From assembly GCA_018675425.1 (NCBI GenBank), contig JABGYD010000069.1, forward strand, positions 1-64,000: a stretch of DNA of 64,000 nucleotides, in the 5' to 3' direction. This DNA comes from Kordiimonadaceae bacterium (GTDB taxonomy: Bacteria > Pseudomonadota > Alphaproteobacteria > Sphingomonadales > Emcibacteraceae). The translations under genes and the position numbers were made by a program. Under the pieces are notes generated by a model that did not search any database, was not told the origin of the DNA, and saw only the letters and a program-made list of their open reading frames with translations. Of the stretch, positions 8,541 through 17,696 are shown piece by piece. Each line of letters starts with the position of its first letter. Position 1 is the stretch's first letter.

Positions 8541-9329
8541 ATGGATCGAAGAAAATTTCTAGCTTCAGTTGGCGGTGCATCAGCTTTAGCAGCAATGTCA
8601 ACTTCAGAAAAGGCGGACGCCCTAGAACAAGCGATGGGCGAAGAACTAGATAGCATTGTCGTAAAACCTGGATTGTGTACAACATACGGTATTGAACAAA
8701 AACCGATCGTTCGCGGAGGTAAGCGCGATAAATACTTCATGATGGGTCATGATCCACGCCTACCAAGAATGTCTGACAAACCAACGTTAATTGAATTTTT
8801 CAAAAAGCGCTTTGGGTCCGTGCAACATATGTGTCAAAGCGCACGCTTGGCGAAACTTAATGGTCTCCCAGAAAAAATTGTTCTCGCCTGCCTGCTACAT
8901 GATATTTCAGTTGGCGGACTAATCCGTATGGATCATGGATATTGGGGGTCACAACTTTTAGCCCCCTATGTTGATGAAGAAGTGACATGGGCCATTAAAT
9001 ATCATCAAGCCCTTCGGTTTTATGCTGACGAAGAAGTTGGTTATTCCTACCCTAAAGCCTATATCCGTTATTTTGGCCCTGACTTTACTCCAGAACCATA
9101 TGTGGCAAAAGATGCTGAATATGCAAAAAATCACAAATGGTATATGTCTGCAAGACAAATTACAATGAACGATGCCTATTCATTTGATCCCAATATTGTT
9201 GCTAAAATTGAAGATTTTGAAGATATTATTGGTCGCCACTTCAAACAACCCGAGGAAGGCCTAGGCTACGATAATAGCCCGTCCGCCCACATGTGGCGAA
9301 CAATGATATTCCCAAATAATTTCCTTTAA
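8541..9329 (+). CDS. HD-domain protein with twin-arginine-like signal
   Basis: The 262-residue protein starts MDRRKFLASVGGASALAAM, a twin-arginine-type signal (RRKFL), though the hydrophobic stretch is short. The body holds an HD-like metal site: H96, H120-D121, H132 and H155 in an LLHDISVGG...DHGYWG context. HD proteins include phosphohydrolases, hydratases and diiron oxygenases; nothing here decides between them. A good ribosome site (AGGGG at about 8528) precedes the ATG. It is divergent from ligJ across a shared operator and 10 bp upstream of an MFS transporter, so it probably acts on a compound of the aromatic pathway outside the cytoplasm. I do not recognise a named family. Confidence 0.6.
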   Translation: MDRRKFLASVGGASALAAMSTSEKADALEQAMGEELDSIVVKPGLCTTYGIEQKPIVRGGKRDKYFMMGHDPRLPRMSDKPTLIEFFKKRFGSVQHMCQSARLAKLNGLPEKIVLACLLHDISVGGLIRMDHGYWGSQLLAPYVDEEVTWAIKYHQALRFYADEEVGYSYPKAYIRYFGPDFTPEPYVAKDAEYAKNHKWYMSARQITMNDAYSFDPNIVAKIEDFEDIIGRHFKQPEEGLGYDNSPSAHMWRTMIFPNNFL

Positions 9330-9339
9330 GGTTTATTTA

Positions 9340-10614
9340 ATGAACTTCATAGATATTTATTTTACTGGGAAGACTAGACCGGCACTGTTTTACTATGGTT
9401 GGATGGTTGTTTTTGCATCTTTCATCTGCCATATGTTCATTTTTGGTGTCCCTACAGTAATGTTACCCCTGCTATACGGCCCTATGAGCGAAGAGTTTGG
9501 ATGGTCAAGGAGCGACGTAACAATTCTTGCCAGTACTAAATTTATTTCAGGAGCCATAGCAGCTTTTTTCGCCGGGCAGTTTATTCAACGTTTTGGAGCC
9601 AGAGTGACGACCCTGATTACAAGCCTAGTCGTTGGGCTGACAATGATTTGTTTTATCTTTATAACGGAGCTATGGCATCTTGCCGTAATTGGCATTTTTC
9701 TTGGCATAGGCTCCATAAGTTTAGTTATAACTGTAAAAGTAATCGTCTCACGTTGGTTTCATGGCCGAATTGGCCTTGCGCTGGGACTAGCCCTTCTTGG
9801 AACTTCCGCGGCAGGATCAATACTCACCTTTGTCCTAGAGCCCCTAATGATTGAATATGGTTGGCGCACTGCAGTAGCCCTTTTAAGCACAGGTATTTGG
9901 TTTTTTGCCTTACCTTTCTTTTTATTTATAGCACGCGAACGACCAGAAGATATTAACCTTACGACGGAAGGTATAGAACCAAACAGCAAAACTCGTGAGG
10001 ATAATCTGCCACCACAATTTCTTAATTTTTCCCAAACTGTAAAAGGGAAAACTTTTATTGCGATGGGAGTTGGAGTTTTTCTTATTGGTTTTGTTGATCA
10101 GGGCATGCTTCAGCATACAGTAGAATTTATTGATAAAGACGCAGGTCTTGGACGTGAGCTTGCCAGATGGGCATTCAGTACCATAATGCTAATAAGCATT
10201 TTAGGAAAAATATGTTTTGGATGGATATTTGATAAAATAGCTATCAAGGGAGTGATGTTTTGTTATCTTACGATTGGGCTTGGCGTAGTTCTAGCATTTC
10301 CAGTCGGCGGTATGGAAACACTAATTATTTTTTGTATTGCACGAGGTATATCCCATGGGGGAACAATTGTTGATGTTCCTTATATGTGTCGCCAAGCCTT
10401 TGGGCCAGCTATACTGCCTCGTACAGTTGGTACTATGACCATGATCCTGTCAGCTGGTTTTGCTGCAGGACCTTATATAATCGGGACATTATACGAAAAT
10501 TCAGGTAGTTACGATAGTGCCTTTTATTTGTGCATAGTACTTTCACTTATCGCTGCCGGATCACTATTTTTTGTAAGAACCTCCTATCGGAACTGGCTTA
10601 AGACGCAGGACTAA
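9340..10614 (+). CDS. MFS transporter, probably for an aromatic acid
   Basis: The 424-residue polytopic protein with about 12 membrane segments has two MFS halves separated by a hydrophilic loop near residues 205-225 (RPEDINLTTEGIEPN). The opening YYGWMVVFASFICHMFIFGV resembles the monocarboxylate/oxalate-formate transporter branch. It follows the HD gene by 10 bp and ends convergently, overlapping the FAD monooxygenase gene by 4 bp. Uptake of the island's aromatic substrate is inferred from context only. Confidence 0.82.
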   Translation: MNFIDIYFTGKTRPALFYYGWMVVFASFICHMFIFGVPTVMLPLLYGPMSEEFGWSRSDVTILASTKFISGAIAAFFAGQFIQRFGARVTTLITSLVVGLTMICFIFITELWHLAVIGIFLGIGSISLVITVKVIVSRWFHGRIGLALGLALLGTSAAGSILTFVLEPLMIEYGWRTAVALLSTGIWFFALPFFLFIARERPEDINLTTEGIEPNSKTREDNLPPQFLNFSQTVKGKTFIAMGVGVFLIGFVDQGMLQHTVEFIDKDAGLGRELARWAFSTIMLISILGKICFGWIFDKIAIKGVMFCYLTIGLGVVLAFPVGGMETLIIFCIARGISHGGTIVDVPYMCRQAFGPAILPRTVGTMTMILSAGFAAGPYIIGTLYENSGSYDSAFYLCIVLSLIAAGSLFFVRTSYRNWLKTQD

Positions 10615-11798
10615 ACCAGAACCACATTCATAGGATCATATGAGTAAAGCCATTCATTTCTTTCCTTGGCTATATTTCTTCGCTCAAAGCCGTCCTCAAA
10701 TTCTGCTTTAGTGGTTAAATGGTAAAGATCACCAAGTTCAGTACTTCCATTCACAATCCTTGCTGTTCGTTTGAGGCGGTTTCTCTGAAACATATCAAGA
10801 GCTTCAGAGATGTTTTCATTCCCCTTTATGCATCGCATAAGTATTGCACCATCTTCGATAGCCATTGCTGCACCAGACGCCATATAAGGCAGCGTTGGAT
10901 GAGCAGCATCTCCGATTATTACAGCACGGTCTGTACGCCAATTATTTATTGGCTTCCTATTATTCAAAGCCCAACGATAGCATTGATCTTTATCAACACT
11001 ATTAATGATTGTTTGAATCTCATCATTCCAGCCATCAAAATAGGCTTTTAACTCATCCCAAGGTGCTTTTACTGTCCAGCTTTCTTCTATCCAATTATCA
11101 TATTCACCGCAGCCAACAAAATTAAGAAGTTCCCCAGAACGTAAATAATAAACTACTGCATGTTTTTTGGGTCCACACCAGATAGCAACAATTTTATCCA
11201 TAAAATTCTTGGGAAGGTTCTTAACCGGCACAGTAGCCCGCCAGGCGATTTGACCTGTAAAATCTGGCTCTGCTACACCAACAATCTGATCACGGATTAC
11301 CGATTTAATACCATCAGCACCGATGAGAATGTCGCCATCAATCCTTCTTCCGTCCGACAATTTAAGCGTAACGGTGTTGGCATCTTCATCAAAGCCAACC
11401 GCTTTAGAATTTAAAACTATCGCATTTGGATCAAGTTCAAGAACCTTATCGGCTAGAATACGATGTATATCGCTTCGATGAATATGATAATATGGGGCTC
11501 CATGCTGAGTTTCGTGCTTATCTGCAAGTGGCACCTTATGCATCACTTCACCTGTGTCAAACAAACGAAATTCAAATGCTTTAGGCTTCACCGAAACCTC
11601 AGCAAGTTGTTCTGCAAGACCTATATGATGCAATACTTTAACCGCATTAGCACTGGTTTGAATGCCGGCACCAATTTCACCAAGTTCTGATGCTTTCTCA
11701 TAGACACGAACCTGATAACCTTCTTGAATTAAGCAGGCGGCTGCCGTCAATCCGCCAATACCAGCACCGCTTATAATAATTTTTTTTGATTTATTCAT
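10611..11798 (-). CDS. FAD-dependent aromatic ring hydroxylase (3-hydroxybenzoate 6-hydroxylase / salicylate hydroxylase type)
   Basis: The 395-residue class A flavoprotein monooxygenase has the dinucleotide-binding GAGIGG at 11-16 and the second FAD motif GDAAHPTLP near residue 300, then GAAMAIEDGA. The overall pattern is that of salicylate 1-hydroxylase, 3-hydroxybenzoate 6-hydroxylase and 6-hydroxynicotinate 3-monooxygenase. With a gentisate operon nearby, 3-hydroxybenzoate to gentisate is an attractive reaction, but the substrate is unproven. It lies 2 bp after an RraA-like gene in a minus-strand unit controlled from the operator at 12517. Confidence 0.85.
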   Translation of the reverse strand: MNKSKKIIISGAGIGGLTAAACLIQEGYQVRVYEKASELGEIGAGIQTSANAVKVLHHIGLAEQLAEVSVKPKAFEFRLFDTGEVMHKVPLADKHETQHGAPYYHIHRSDIHRILADKVLELDPNAIVLNSKAVGFDEDANTVTLKLSDGRRIDGDILIGADGIKSVIRDQIVGVAEPDFTGQIAWRATVPVKNLPKNFMDKIVAIWCGPKKHAVVYYLRSGELLNFVGCGEYDNWIEESWTVKAPWDELKAYFDGWNDEIQTIINSVDKDQCYRWALNNRKPINNWRTDRAVIIGDAAHPTLPYMASGAAMAIEDGAILMRCIKGNENISEALDMFQRNRLKRTARIVNGSTELGDLYHLTTKAEFEDGFERRNIAKERNEWLYSYDPMNVVLV

Positions 11799-11800
11799 AT

Positions 11801-12466
11801 TTACTTACCTAGATCATCAAGCATATTTTCGTAATTTGAGCCCATAACGGCCCCAACAGGTGAACCAGAACGAACAGCTTCGGTCATTAATTTTTCTTTA
11901 GCAATAATGCGTTCGCCAATTTTTATTACCTCTTCTGCTCGCGCCAAAGGTATAAAAACAATTGCACTTCCATCAGCAATTACATAATCTCCCTCATTGA
12001 CCTTCACATTACCAACGGTTATTTCTTTGTTGAAGCATTGTTCATAAATTCGACCGCGTGCAGTGCGAGCGGTGTGGCCTCGAGCATAAACACTAAACCC
12101 AAGCTCTGCTGCTTCATCAATATCGCGAGCTGGACCTTCTACAATTACCCCATCTATACCATTATGTTGTGCGGCATTGGAAAGTACACCACCCCATCCT
12201 GCGGCATCAATACCCGTACTTTGTTGTATAACAATCACATTTCCAACATTCCCACATTCGATTGCACCTGAACATAAATGTTTTGTGCTGCCCCCAGCTG
12301 GTTTTTCATTGCCAAGCTCAACTGTAAGAGTTCGACCAACAATTTTATCTTTAGTAGTTTGATTATTTATCCCTGTCACCTCACCGAATAACCCAAGACT
12401 ATCCATTGCATCAGAAACTGCACAACTGTCCATATTTTTAAGACGAACTAAAAGATCATTACTCAT
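11801..12466 (-). CDS. RraA-family protein (aldolase/lyase-like), first of three
   Basis: The 221-residue protein has the RraA/HMG-aldolase fold, recognised by SDAMDSLGL near the N-terminus, AGWGGVLSNAA about residue 92 and VEGPARDIDEAAELGFSVYARG. In aldolases of this fold a WGD...RD set binds the metal and oxaloacetate; here the first part is WGG, so the Asp is missing, while RD remains. It may be a lyase or decarboxylase with altered chemistry. It is the first gene of the unit that continues into the FAD hydroxylase, with the operator upstream. Confidence 0.72.
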   Translation of the reverse strand: MSNDLLVRLKNMDSCAVSDAMDSLGLFGEVTGINNQTTKDKIVGRTLTVELGNEKPAGGSTKHLCSGAIECGNVGNVIVIQQSTGIDAAGWGGVLSNAAQHNGIDGVIVEGPARDIDEAAELGFSVYARGHTARTARGRIYEQCFNKEITVGNVKVNEGDYVIADGSAIVFIPLARAEEVIKIGERIIAKEKLMTEAVRSGSPVGAVMGSNYENMLDDLGK

Positions 12467-12516
12467 ATTTCATTATCCATAATTATAATTTTAGGAAAGC
12501 ATTTTTTTATTTTTAA

Positions 12517-12532
12517 TGTTATTATAATAATA
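12517..12532. promoter_or_regulatory. Putative MarR operator between RraA-like and maleylacetate reductase-like genes
   Basis: TGTTATTATAATAATA is identical to the copy at 8461-8476 and lies between divergent genes (starts at 12466 minus and 12571 plus), so one site could control both. Confidence 0.7.
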
Positions 12533-12570
12533 CTTACTGAATATCGACTGTCAAGTGCGGGAAAAAACAA

Positions 12571-13632
12571 ATGATATTTGACTATAACCCTATTCCAAGC
12601 AGATCTGTGTTTGGTAAAAACTCAGCTCTTAAACTGAAAGAAGAGATAATTTCTCTCGGTGGAAAAAGGGTTATGATTGCCTGCTCAAAAGGTATGACCA
12701 AGCGTATTACTGCTATTATACAAAGTCTTGATGACTTGCTTGTGACAATATATGATGGAGCAAAACCACATTGTCCTGAAGAAGTTGCAATGGCCGCCCT
12801 CGATTTATATAAAAAGAAAAAAGCCGACTGTATTGTTGCAATCGGTGGCGGCTCAACTATTGGAATCGGAAAAGCTATTGCCTTGCGCACTAATGCAAAA
12901 TTTATTGTAATTGTTACTAGCCCATGCGGCTCAGAAAGTACGCCAATACATGGTATGCTAATTGGCAAAGAAAAAAAAACAGGTAGAGATAAAAGAGTTA
13001 TTGCAAAAACCAGTATTTACGATCCAATTCTTACTACAAGTATGAGTGCGCATCACACAGCAACTATAGGTATGAATAGCCTCGCTCACTGTATAGAAGC
13101 ACTTTATGCAAAGGTAAAAAATCCTATTTCCGATCAGTTTGCTATCTCCGGCATAAAAGCACTAATAACTGGCATCCCAGAAAGTATTAAAAACCCGAAT
13201 AATCTAAATGCCCGTAGCAATGTACTTTATGGAGGTATGTTAAGTGGTTACTGTGTAACACTTGCTGGTATAGCCATCCATCACAAACTTTGCCATGTGC
13301 TCGGAGGTCATCATGGAATTGAACATGGTTCCTCCAATAGTGTCATACTTCCTTATGCCGTCGCTTACAACGAGAGGGCAGCACCTGAAGCAATGGAAAT
13401 AATAAAAAAGACGATGGGCACGACCAGCGCGTCGGGTGGCATTTATGATTTCGCCCGCAAAATTGGAGTGCCAAAAAGCCTTATGGAACTTGGAATGTGT
13501 GAAGGAGACCTCGATCGTGCAGCACAAGAAATATTAAAAAAAACCTTTAATAATCCAAAAAAATTAGTTGAAAAATCTGTCCGAGAACTTCTTCAGCAGG
13601 CGTTTGAAGGGAAAAGACCAGTACCATTTTAA
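12571..13632 (+). CDS. Iron-containing alcohol dehydrogenase, maleylacetate reductase-like
   Basis: The 353-residue protein of the type III (iron-containing) dehydrogenase family has FDYNPIPSRSVFGKNSA at the start, as in maleylacetate reductases, and the nucleotide-binding IGGGSTIG at 91-98. Possible metal-site histidines are in LAHCIEALYA and in HHKLCHVLGGHHGIEHG. Maleylacetate reductases convert maleylacetate to 3-oxoadipate after hydroxyquinol cleavage, but no hydroxyquinol dioxygenase is in the window. It may act on another keto acid here. It is followed by the orphan molybdenum hydroxylase subunit 106 bp downstream. Confidence 0.82.
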   Translation: MIFDYNPIPSRSVFGKNSALKLKEEIISLGGKRVMIACSKGMTKRITAIIQSLDDLLVTIYDGAKPHCPEEVAMAALDLYKKKKADCIVAIGGGSTIGIGKAIALRTNAKFIVIVTSPCGSESTPIHGMLIGKEKKTGRDKRVIAKTSIYDPILTTSMSAHHTATIGMNSLAHCIEALYAKVKNPISDQFAISGIKALITGIPESIKNPNNLNARSNVLYGGMLSGYCVTLAGIAIHHKLCHVLGGHHGIEHGSSNSVILPYAVAYNERAAPEAMEIIKKTMGTTSASGGIYDFARKIGVPKSLMELGMCEGDLDRAAQEILKKTFNNPKKLVEKSVRELLQQAFEGKRPVPF

Positions 13633-13738
13633 ACATATAAATGAGATTATTGATAATAAATTTATTATTGCAAATGTAAGTTTCAACGCTTAGGCTTAAT
13701 TTTAGATGTCTAAGGTAATTAGGTAGGTAAATCATAAA

Positions 13739-16138
13739 ATGGCATATAAACTTATTGGAAAAAATTTTACGCCGCCAGATGTTCGGGCCAAAATTACAGG
13801 TAAAGCAAAATACGCTGAAGACTTTAAAGCAGATGGTATGGTTTATATTAAAATGCTGTTAAGCCCGATGCCGAACGCCAATGTTATCAGTATGGATGCA
13901 TCTGAAGCTTTAGATATGGATGGTGTAATTGATATCCTAACTGCCGATGATGTGCCGGCTCCACCTCCACCAGCTGATCCTATGCTGACAAATAATCCTA
14001 AATATGCTGGACAGCCTATTTTAGCAATTGCAGCTGTAGACGAAGCAACAGCAGCTGAGGCTCTAGAAAAAATAAAAATTACATACGAGGCCCTCCCCTT
14101 TACAATTGATCCCCTCGATAGTCTTTATCCTGGGGGTCCTGACGTATATGATCATATAAATTCAGCTACTCGAGGATTTAAAACAAAAAAAATAAAATGG
14201 ACAGCTCGCGATTTTGCCGTTGCAGGTGAAGATAAACTGCCTATGGGTGAGGCATCAAAAGAATGGGAATACGGTGATATTGAAGCTGGAATTAAAAATG
14301 CTGCATACATCATTGATGAAAGCTTTGTAACTGCTAGTAACTCTCATCACAGTATGGAACCAAGAAGCGCATTTGCGTATTGGGAAAACGGAAAATGTCA
14401 CCTCCACGGGTCCTCACAAAGTCAAAGTTTTATGATGCCAGGTCTTTCGCAAATGCTAGGTATTCCAGCTAGCGATATTATTTATGTTGCAGAATTTTGT
14501 GGTGGTGGTTTTGGCTCAAAGGGAAGCCCGTACCCAACAATGCTTCTACCAGCCCACATGTCGAGAAAGATTGGTAGGCCATGTATGCTTAGAATAACGC
14601 GAGCTGAAGAATATTATCTCGGTTCTGCACGCTCAGGTTTTCAGGGAAATGTTAAACTTGGGTTTAATAAAAAAGGGCGTATTCTTGCCGCTGATCTTTA
14701 TATTATTCAGCAAAATGGTCCTAATTCTGGTTTTCCTGACCTTGCTAGTGCCGGTGGTGCGCTTTCACTTGTTTACACACCTCAATCCATGCGTTGGCGC
14801 GGTATTCCAATCATGACAAATAGACCTCCTTGCGGCGCTCAACGCGGGCCTGGGCAAAACCAGATAGCCGTAATAATTGAGCCACTCCTCGATAAAGCAG
14901 CGAAGGAACTAGGTATTGACCGGCTTGCTATTCGCCAAATCAACGCTCCGTCACATGATGCACTTTATGATGGGGATCAACACGGTATTACTAGCTCGTA
15001 TATGCCAGAAGCCTTAAAAATGGGTGCTGAACGTTTTAATTATGCTGAAAAAATTAAACTGAGTGGTAAAAAAAATGGATCAAAAGTTATAGGGATTGGA
15101 ATTGGTCAGGCTTATCATTCTGCTGGCGCTAGTGGTTTTGATGGACTAATACAGATAACTGCCGATGGAAAATTACATCTGCACAGCGGTGTCGGTAACC
15201 TCGGCACCTATTCTTATGCAACGACGCCCCGTGTTGCGGCTGAAGTTCTCGGAATGAGTTGGGAAAACTGTGTGGTAATATCTGGTGATAGTAGTAAACA
15301 TCTTCCTTGGGTACTTGGTCAATTTGGCAGTAACACGTCTTTTACAACCACTCGAAGTAACTATGCGGCAGCAATAGACGCAAAACAAAAAATTCAAGAA
15401 ATTGCTGCCTTAGACCTTGGAGGCGAACCACAAGATTATGACCTAAAAGATGAAACAGTATTTTTGATATCAAATCCAAAAATACTCATGACATTTTCTC
15501 AAATTGGTAAACGCGCTATTAATCTTGGCGGTAAATATGATGGTCATGAGGTGCCCGATGATATTTTTCCAATTACCAAAGATGCAGCAGCAGGGATAGC
15601 CGGCGGTGGTTTAGTTGGTGTTGCAAAAGACAAAATACATCACGGAACTGTACCTGCCCTAGCCACTGGCTTTATAATGATTGAGCTCGATCTAGAAACC
15701 GGTCGACATGAAATACTTGACTATGTTGGCACTGCTGACTGCGGAACTGTGCTTCATCCTCAAGGCCTTGATCAACAAATTCGTGGTGGAGCTATCATGG
15801 GAATAGGGATGGCAACATCTGAAAAGACAGTTTATGATCCACAAAATGGCCTTCCGGCCAACGTAGGTTTATACCAAGCAAAACCACCATCAATTCTTGA
15901 TGTACCAAGCGAGATGATTACACAGGCTGTTGATCAACCAGATCCACAAAACCCTGTCGGTGCTAAAGGTATCGGCGAACCTTTAATGGGATGTGCCGCA
16001 TCCGCACTTGTTTGCGCTATTTCTGATGCCATGGGTGGTCACTATTTTCACCGAAACCCAATTATGCCTGATATGGTTGTTAATGCTGCAGCTGGTCAGC
16101 CCCAGTCTTATAAAAGGTTACAAGTAAATACACAGTGA
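13739..16138 (+). CDS. Xanthine dehydrogenase-family molybdopterin-binding subunit (orphan)
   Basis: The 799-residue protein covers the N-terminal Ald_Xan_dh_C domain (about 20-130) and the molybdenum-cofactor-binding domain. EFCGGGFGSKGSP lies near 255, and the C-terminal GAKGIGEP at 741-748 holds the presumed catalytic Glu747. There is no signal peptide, so it should be cytoplasmic. Family members hydroxylate aromatic heterocycles, aldehydes or ring carbons using water, but need a [2Fe-2S] subunit and usually a FAD subunit; neither is encoded anywhere in this window. It ends exactly one base before the convergent flavin reductase gene. Substrate unknown, though island context suggests ring hydroxylation. 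Confidence 0.86.
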   Translation: MAYKLIGKNFTPPDVRAKITGKAKYAEDFKADGMVYIKMLLSPMPNANVISMDASEALDMDGVIDILTADDVPAPPPPADPMLTNNPKYAGQPILAIAAVDEATAAEALEKIKITYEALPFTIDPLDSLYPGGPDVYDHINSATRGFKTKKIKWTARDFAVAGEDKLPMGEASKEWEYGDIEAGIKNAAYIIDESFVTASNSHHSMEPRSAFAYWENGKCHLHGSSQSQSFMMPGLSQMLGIPASDIIYVAEFCGGGFGSKGSPYPTMLLPAHMSRKIGRPCMLRITRAEEYYLGSARSGFQGNVKLGFNKKGRILAADLYIIQQNGPNSGFPDLASAGGALSLVYTPQSMRWRGIPIMTNRPPCGAQRGPGQNQIAVIIEPLLDKAAKELGIDRLAIRQINAPSHDALYDGDQHGITSSYMPEALKMGAERFNYAEKIKLSGKKNGSKVIGIGIGQAYHSAGASGFDGLIQITADGKLHLHSGVGNLGTYSYATTPRVAAEVLGMSWENCVVISGDSSKHLPWVLGQFGSNTSFTTTRSNYAAAIDAKQKIQEIAALDLGGEPQDYDLKDETVFLISNPKILMTFSQIGKRAINLGGKYDGHEVPDDIFPITKDAAAGIAGGGLVGVAKDKIHHGTVPALATGFIMIELDLETGRHEILDYVGTADCGTVLHPQGLDQQIRGGAIMGIGMATSEKTVYDPQNGLPANVGLYQAKPPSILDVPSEMITQAVDQPDPQNPVGAKGIGEPLMGCAASALVCAISDAMGGHYFHRNPIMPDMVVNAAAGQPQSYKRLQVNTQ

Positions 16139-17065
16139 TCATACATCTTGGCGATTTATAATTTTTTTCAACATGGATTTAAGCATGTTAACGTCTTCAT
16201 TACTATAACCATCAAGTACTTCTTTTTCCAATCTCTGTGCCCGGAGTTGGACATCTTTTAAGTGTTCATTACCTGCGGGTGAAAGAGTGAGTTGATCATT
16301 ATTAAGCGTGTTTAGATAACCATTATCACATAACCAAGCTACTGATGTCGTCACAGCTGTCATATCAACGCGAATTGCCTTACTCAATTCAGCTTTAGTC
16401 AGGTTAGGCGAATGACTAAGGTGCACAATAATACGTGCATGGGAAATGGGCATTCCCTCATCTTGAAGTTCACGGTAAAATGGATCGGAAATTTCCCAGT
16501 AGCTACGTAATAAAAGTGGCACAATAAAATCATCTTTTTTTGAGACGTCTTTTTCTTCAGGTGCCGGCATTTTCACTGCTGGATGACGTGCTGCTATTGT
16601 ATATTGACCATTTGTATATAAAAGTGGCTTTTTATTGCTTGTTTTAAAATGTTCAACTTCACCGATAAAAATAAGATGATCACCACCTTCGTAGGTACTA
16701 ATATTTTTACATTCAAGATGGGCAACGGTGCCAGAAAGTAAAGGAAGATCATATTTACTTTCTGAAAGTTTAATATTATTAAATTTATCTTCACTAGTCC
16801 TGGCAAAGTTATTAGAAATATCCATCTGATCAGACGCCAGAACATTAATGGCAAAATGTGTTGCGGCTATAAAAGCACTAAGGCTTTTAGATTTTTTATC
16901 GAGGCTCCAAAGAACCAATGGTGGCTCGAGGCTAAGACTGCTAAATGAGTTCACTGTCAGGCCAATTTTTGTACCATCAGGCGCAAGTGCGGTAATCACC
17001 GTTATTCCTGTAGCAAATTTTCCAAAGCAATTTCTGAGTATTTTTATATCAAGTTCTTTTGTCAT
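16139..17065 (-). CDS. Flavin reductase fused to a MarR-like domain (HPA hydroxylase C1-type reductase)
   Basis: The 308-residue fusion has an N-terminal flavin reductase domain (about 1-160: NCFGKFATGITVITA and TVNSFSSLSLEPPLVLWSLD) and a C-terminal MarR-type winged helix (about 185-300: LTKAELSKAIRVDMTAVTTS). This layout and length match the reductase C1 of Acinetobacter p-hydroxyphenylacetate hydroxylase, in which the MarR-like domain binds the aromatic substrate and relieves autoinhibition. It is last in the LigB/RraA/RraA unit. The likely oxygenase partner is the HpaB-like protein at 3237-4742, since no nearer oxygenase of that kind exists. Confidence 0.85.
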   Translation of the reverse strand: MTKELDIKILRNCFGKFATGITVITALAPDGTKIGLTVNSFSSLSLEPPLVLWSLDKKSKSLSAFIAATHFAINVLASDQMDISNNFARTSEDKFNNIKLSESKYDLPLLSGTVAHLECKNISTYEGGDHLIFIGEVEHFKTSNKKPLLYTNGQYTIAARHPAVKMPAPEEKDVSKKDDFIVPLLLRSYWEISDPFYRELQDEGMPISHARIIVHLSHSPNLTKAELSKAIRVDMTAVTTSVAWLCDNGYLNTLNNDQLTLSPAGNEHLKDVQLRAQRLEKEVLDGYSNEDVNMLKSMLKKIINRQDV

Positions 17066-17079
17066 TATTTAACCTAAAT

Positions 17080-17694
17080 TCATGGAAATTTATAAATTTC
17101 TAAGCTGCTTTCACCATTTTTCAAACGGCACCTAATTACTTCTTCTTTATCTTCACGGGCTCTTGAGGCATCGATAACTTCCTGAAGTTTCTCTGCAGGA
17201 ATTACTACAAGACCGTCACGATCTCCAATAATAACGTCACCCAAATTTATTTCGACATCACCAATTATTATTGTAACACCAACAGAGCCACCACGTTCTT
17301 TACCCGTTCCGAGAATATTAACCCCTCGAGAAAAAACTGAAAAACCCAATTCATCTATGTCATCTGCATCCCTTACACAGGCATCCAAAACTAATCCTTT
17401 TAAACCTTTTTTCTGGGCTGCACACGTTAAAATATCACCCCAATATCCTGCATTAGGCATTCCTGCAACACTTCCAACTAGAATATCACCAGCTTGAGCC
17501 TGATAAATAGCTTCATGTAGATTTATATTACTTAGGGATAGGCAATGAAGGGGAAACGCTGGGCCACATATTTTCATAGTCTGTGATAATGGTTTTATCG
17601 CTCCTGGAAGAGCACCTATTTGTCCTGCTGCTTCATGTATTGTAGCTGTTCCGTATTGGCCAATTTTTTTAATCAGTTTAGGGTCTGGCCTCAT
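17080..17694 (-). CDS. 4-carboxy-4-hydroxy-2-oxoadipate aldolase-like (LigK/GalC type, RraA fold)
   Basis: This 204-residue RraA-fold protein is the closest of the three to LigK: the start GQYGTATIHEAAGQIGALP matches the ATVHEAxGRTG motif, YWGDIL and LDACVRDADD give the metal/oxaloacetate set (GD...RD), and the end RCRLKNGESSLEIY parallels LigK's RLAxGExGLDIY. Such aldolases cut 4-carboxy-4-hydroxy-2-oxoadipate to pyruvate and oxaloacetate, directly after LigJ. It lies 2 bp after the preceding RraA gene. Confidence 0.8.
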   Translation of the reverse strand: MRPDPKLIKKIGQYGTATIHEAAGQIGALPGAIKPLSQTMKICGPAFPLHCLSLSNINLHEAIYQAQAGDILVGSVAGMPNAGYWGDILTCAAQKKGLKGLVLDACVRDADDIDELGFSVFSRGVNILGTGKERGGSVGVTIIIGDVEINLGDVIIGDRDGLVVIPAEKLQEVIDASRAREDKEEVIRCRLKNGESSLEIYKFP

Positions 17695-17696
17695 AT

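Noticed and set aside
13653-13668. Palindrome ATAATAAATTTATTAT before the Mo-hydroxylase gene
   Set aside because: It differs from the island operator in its centre and is wholly A/T, so chance occurrence is likely; the upstream reductase gene can drive this one.
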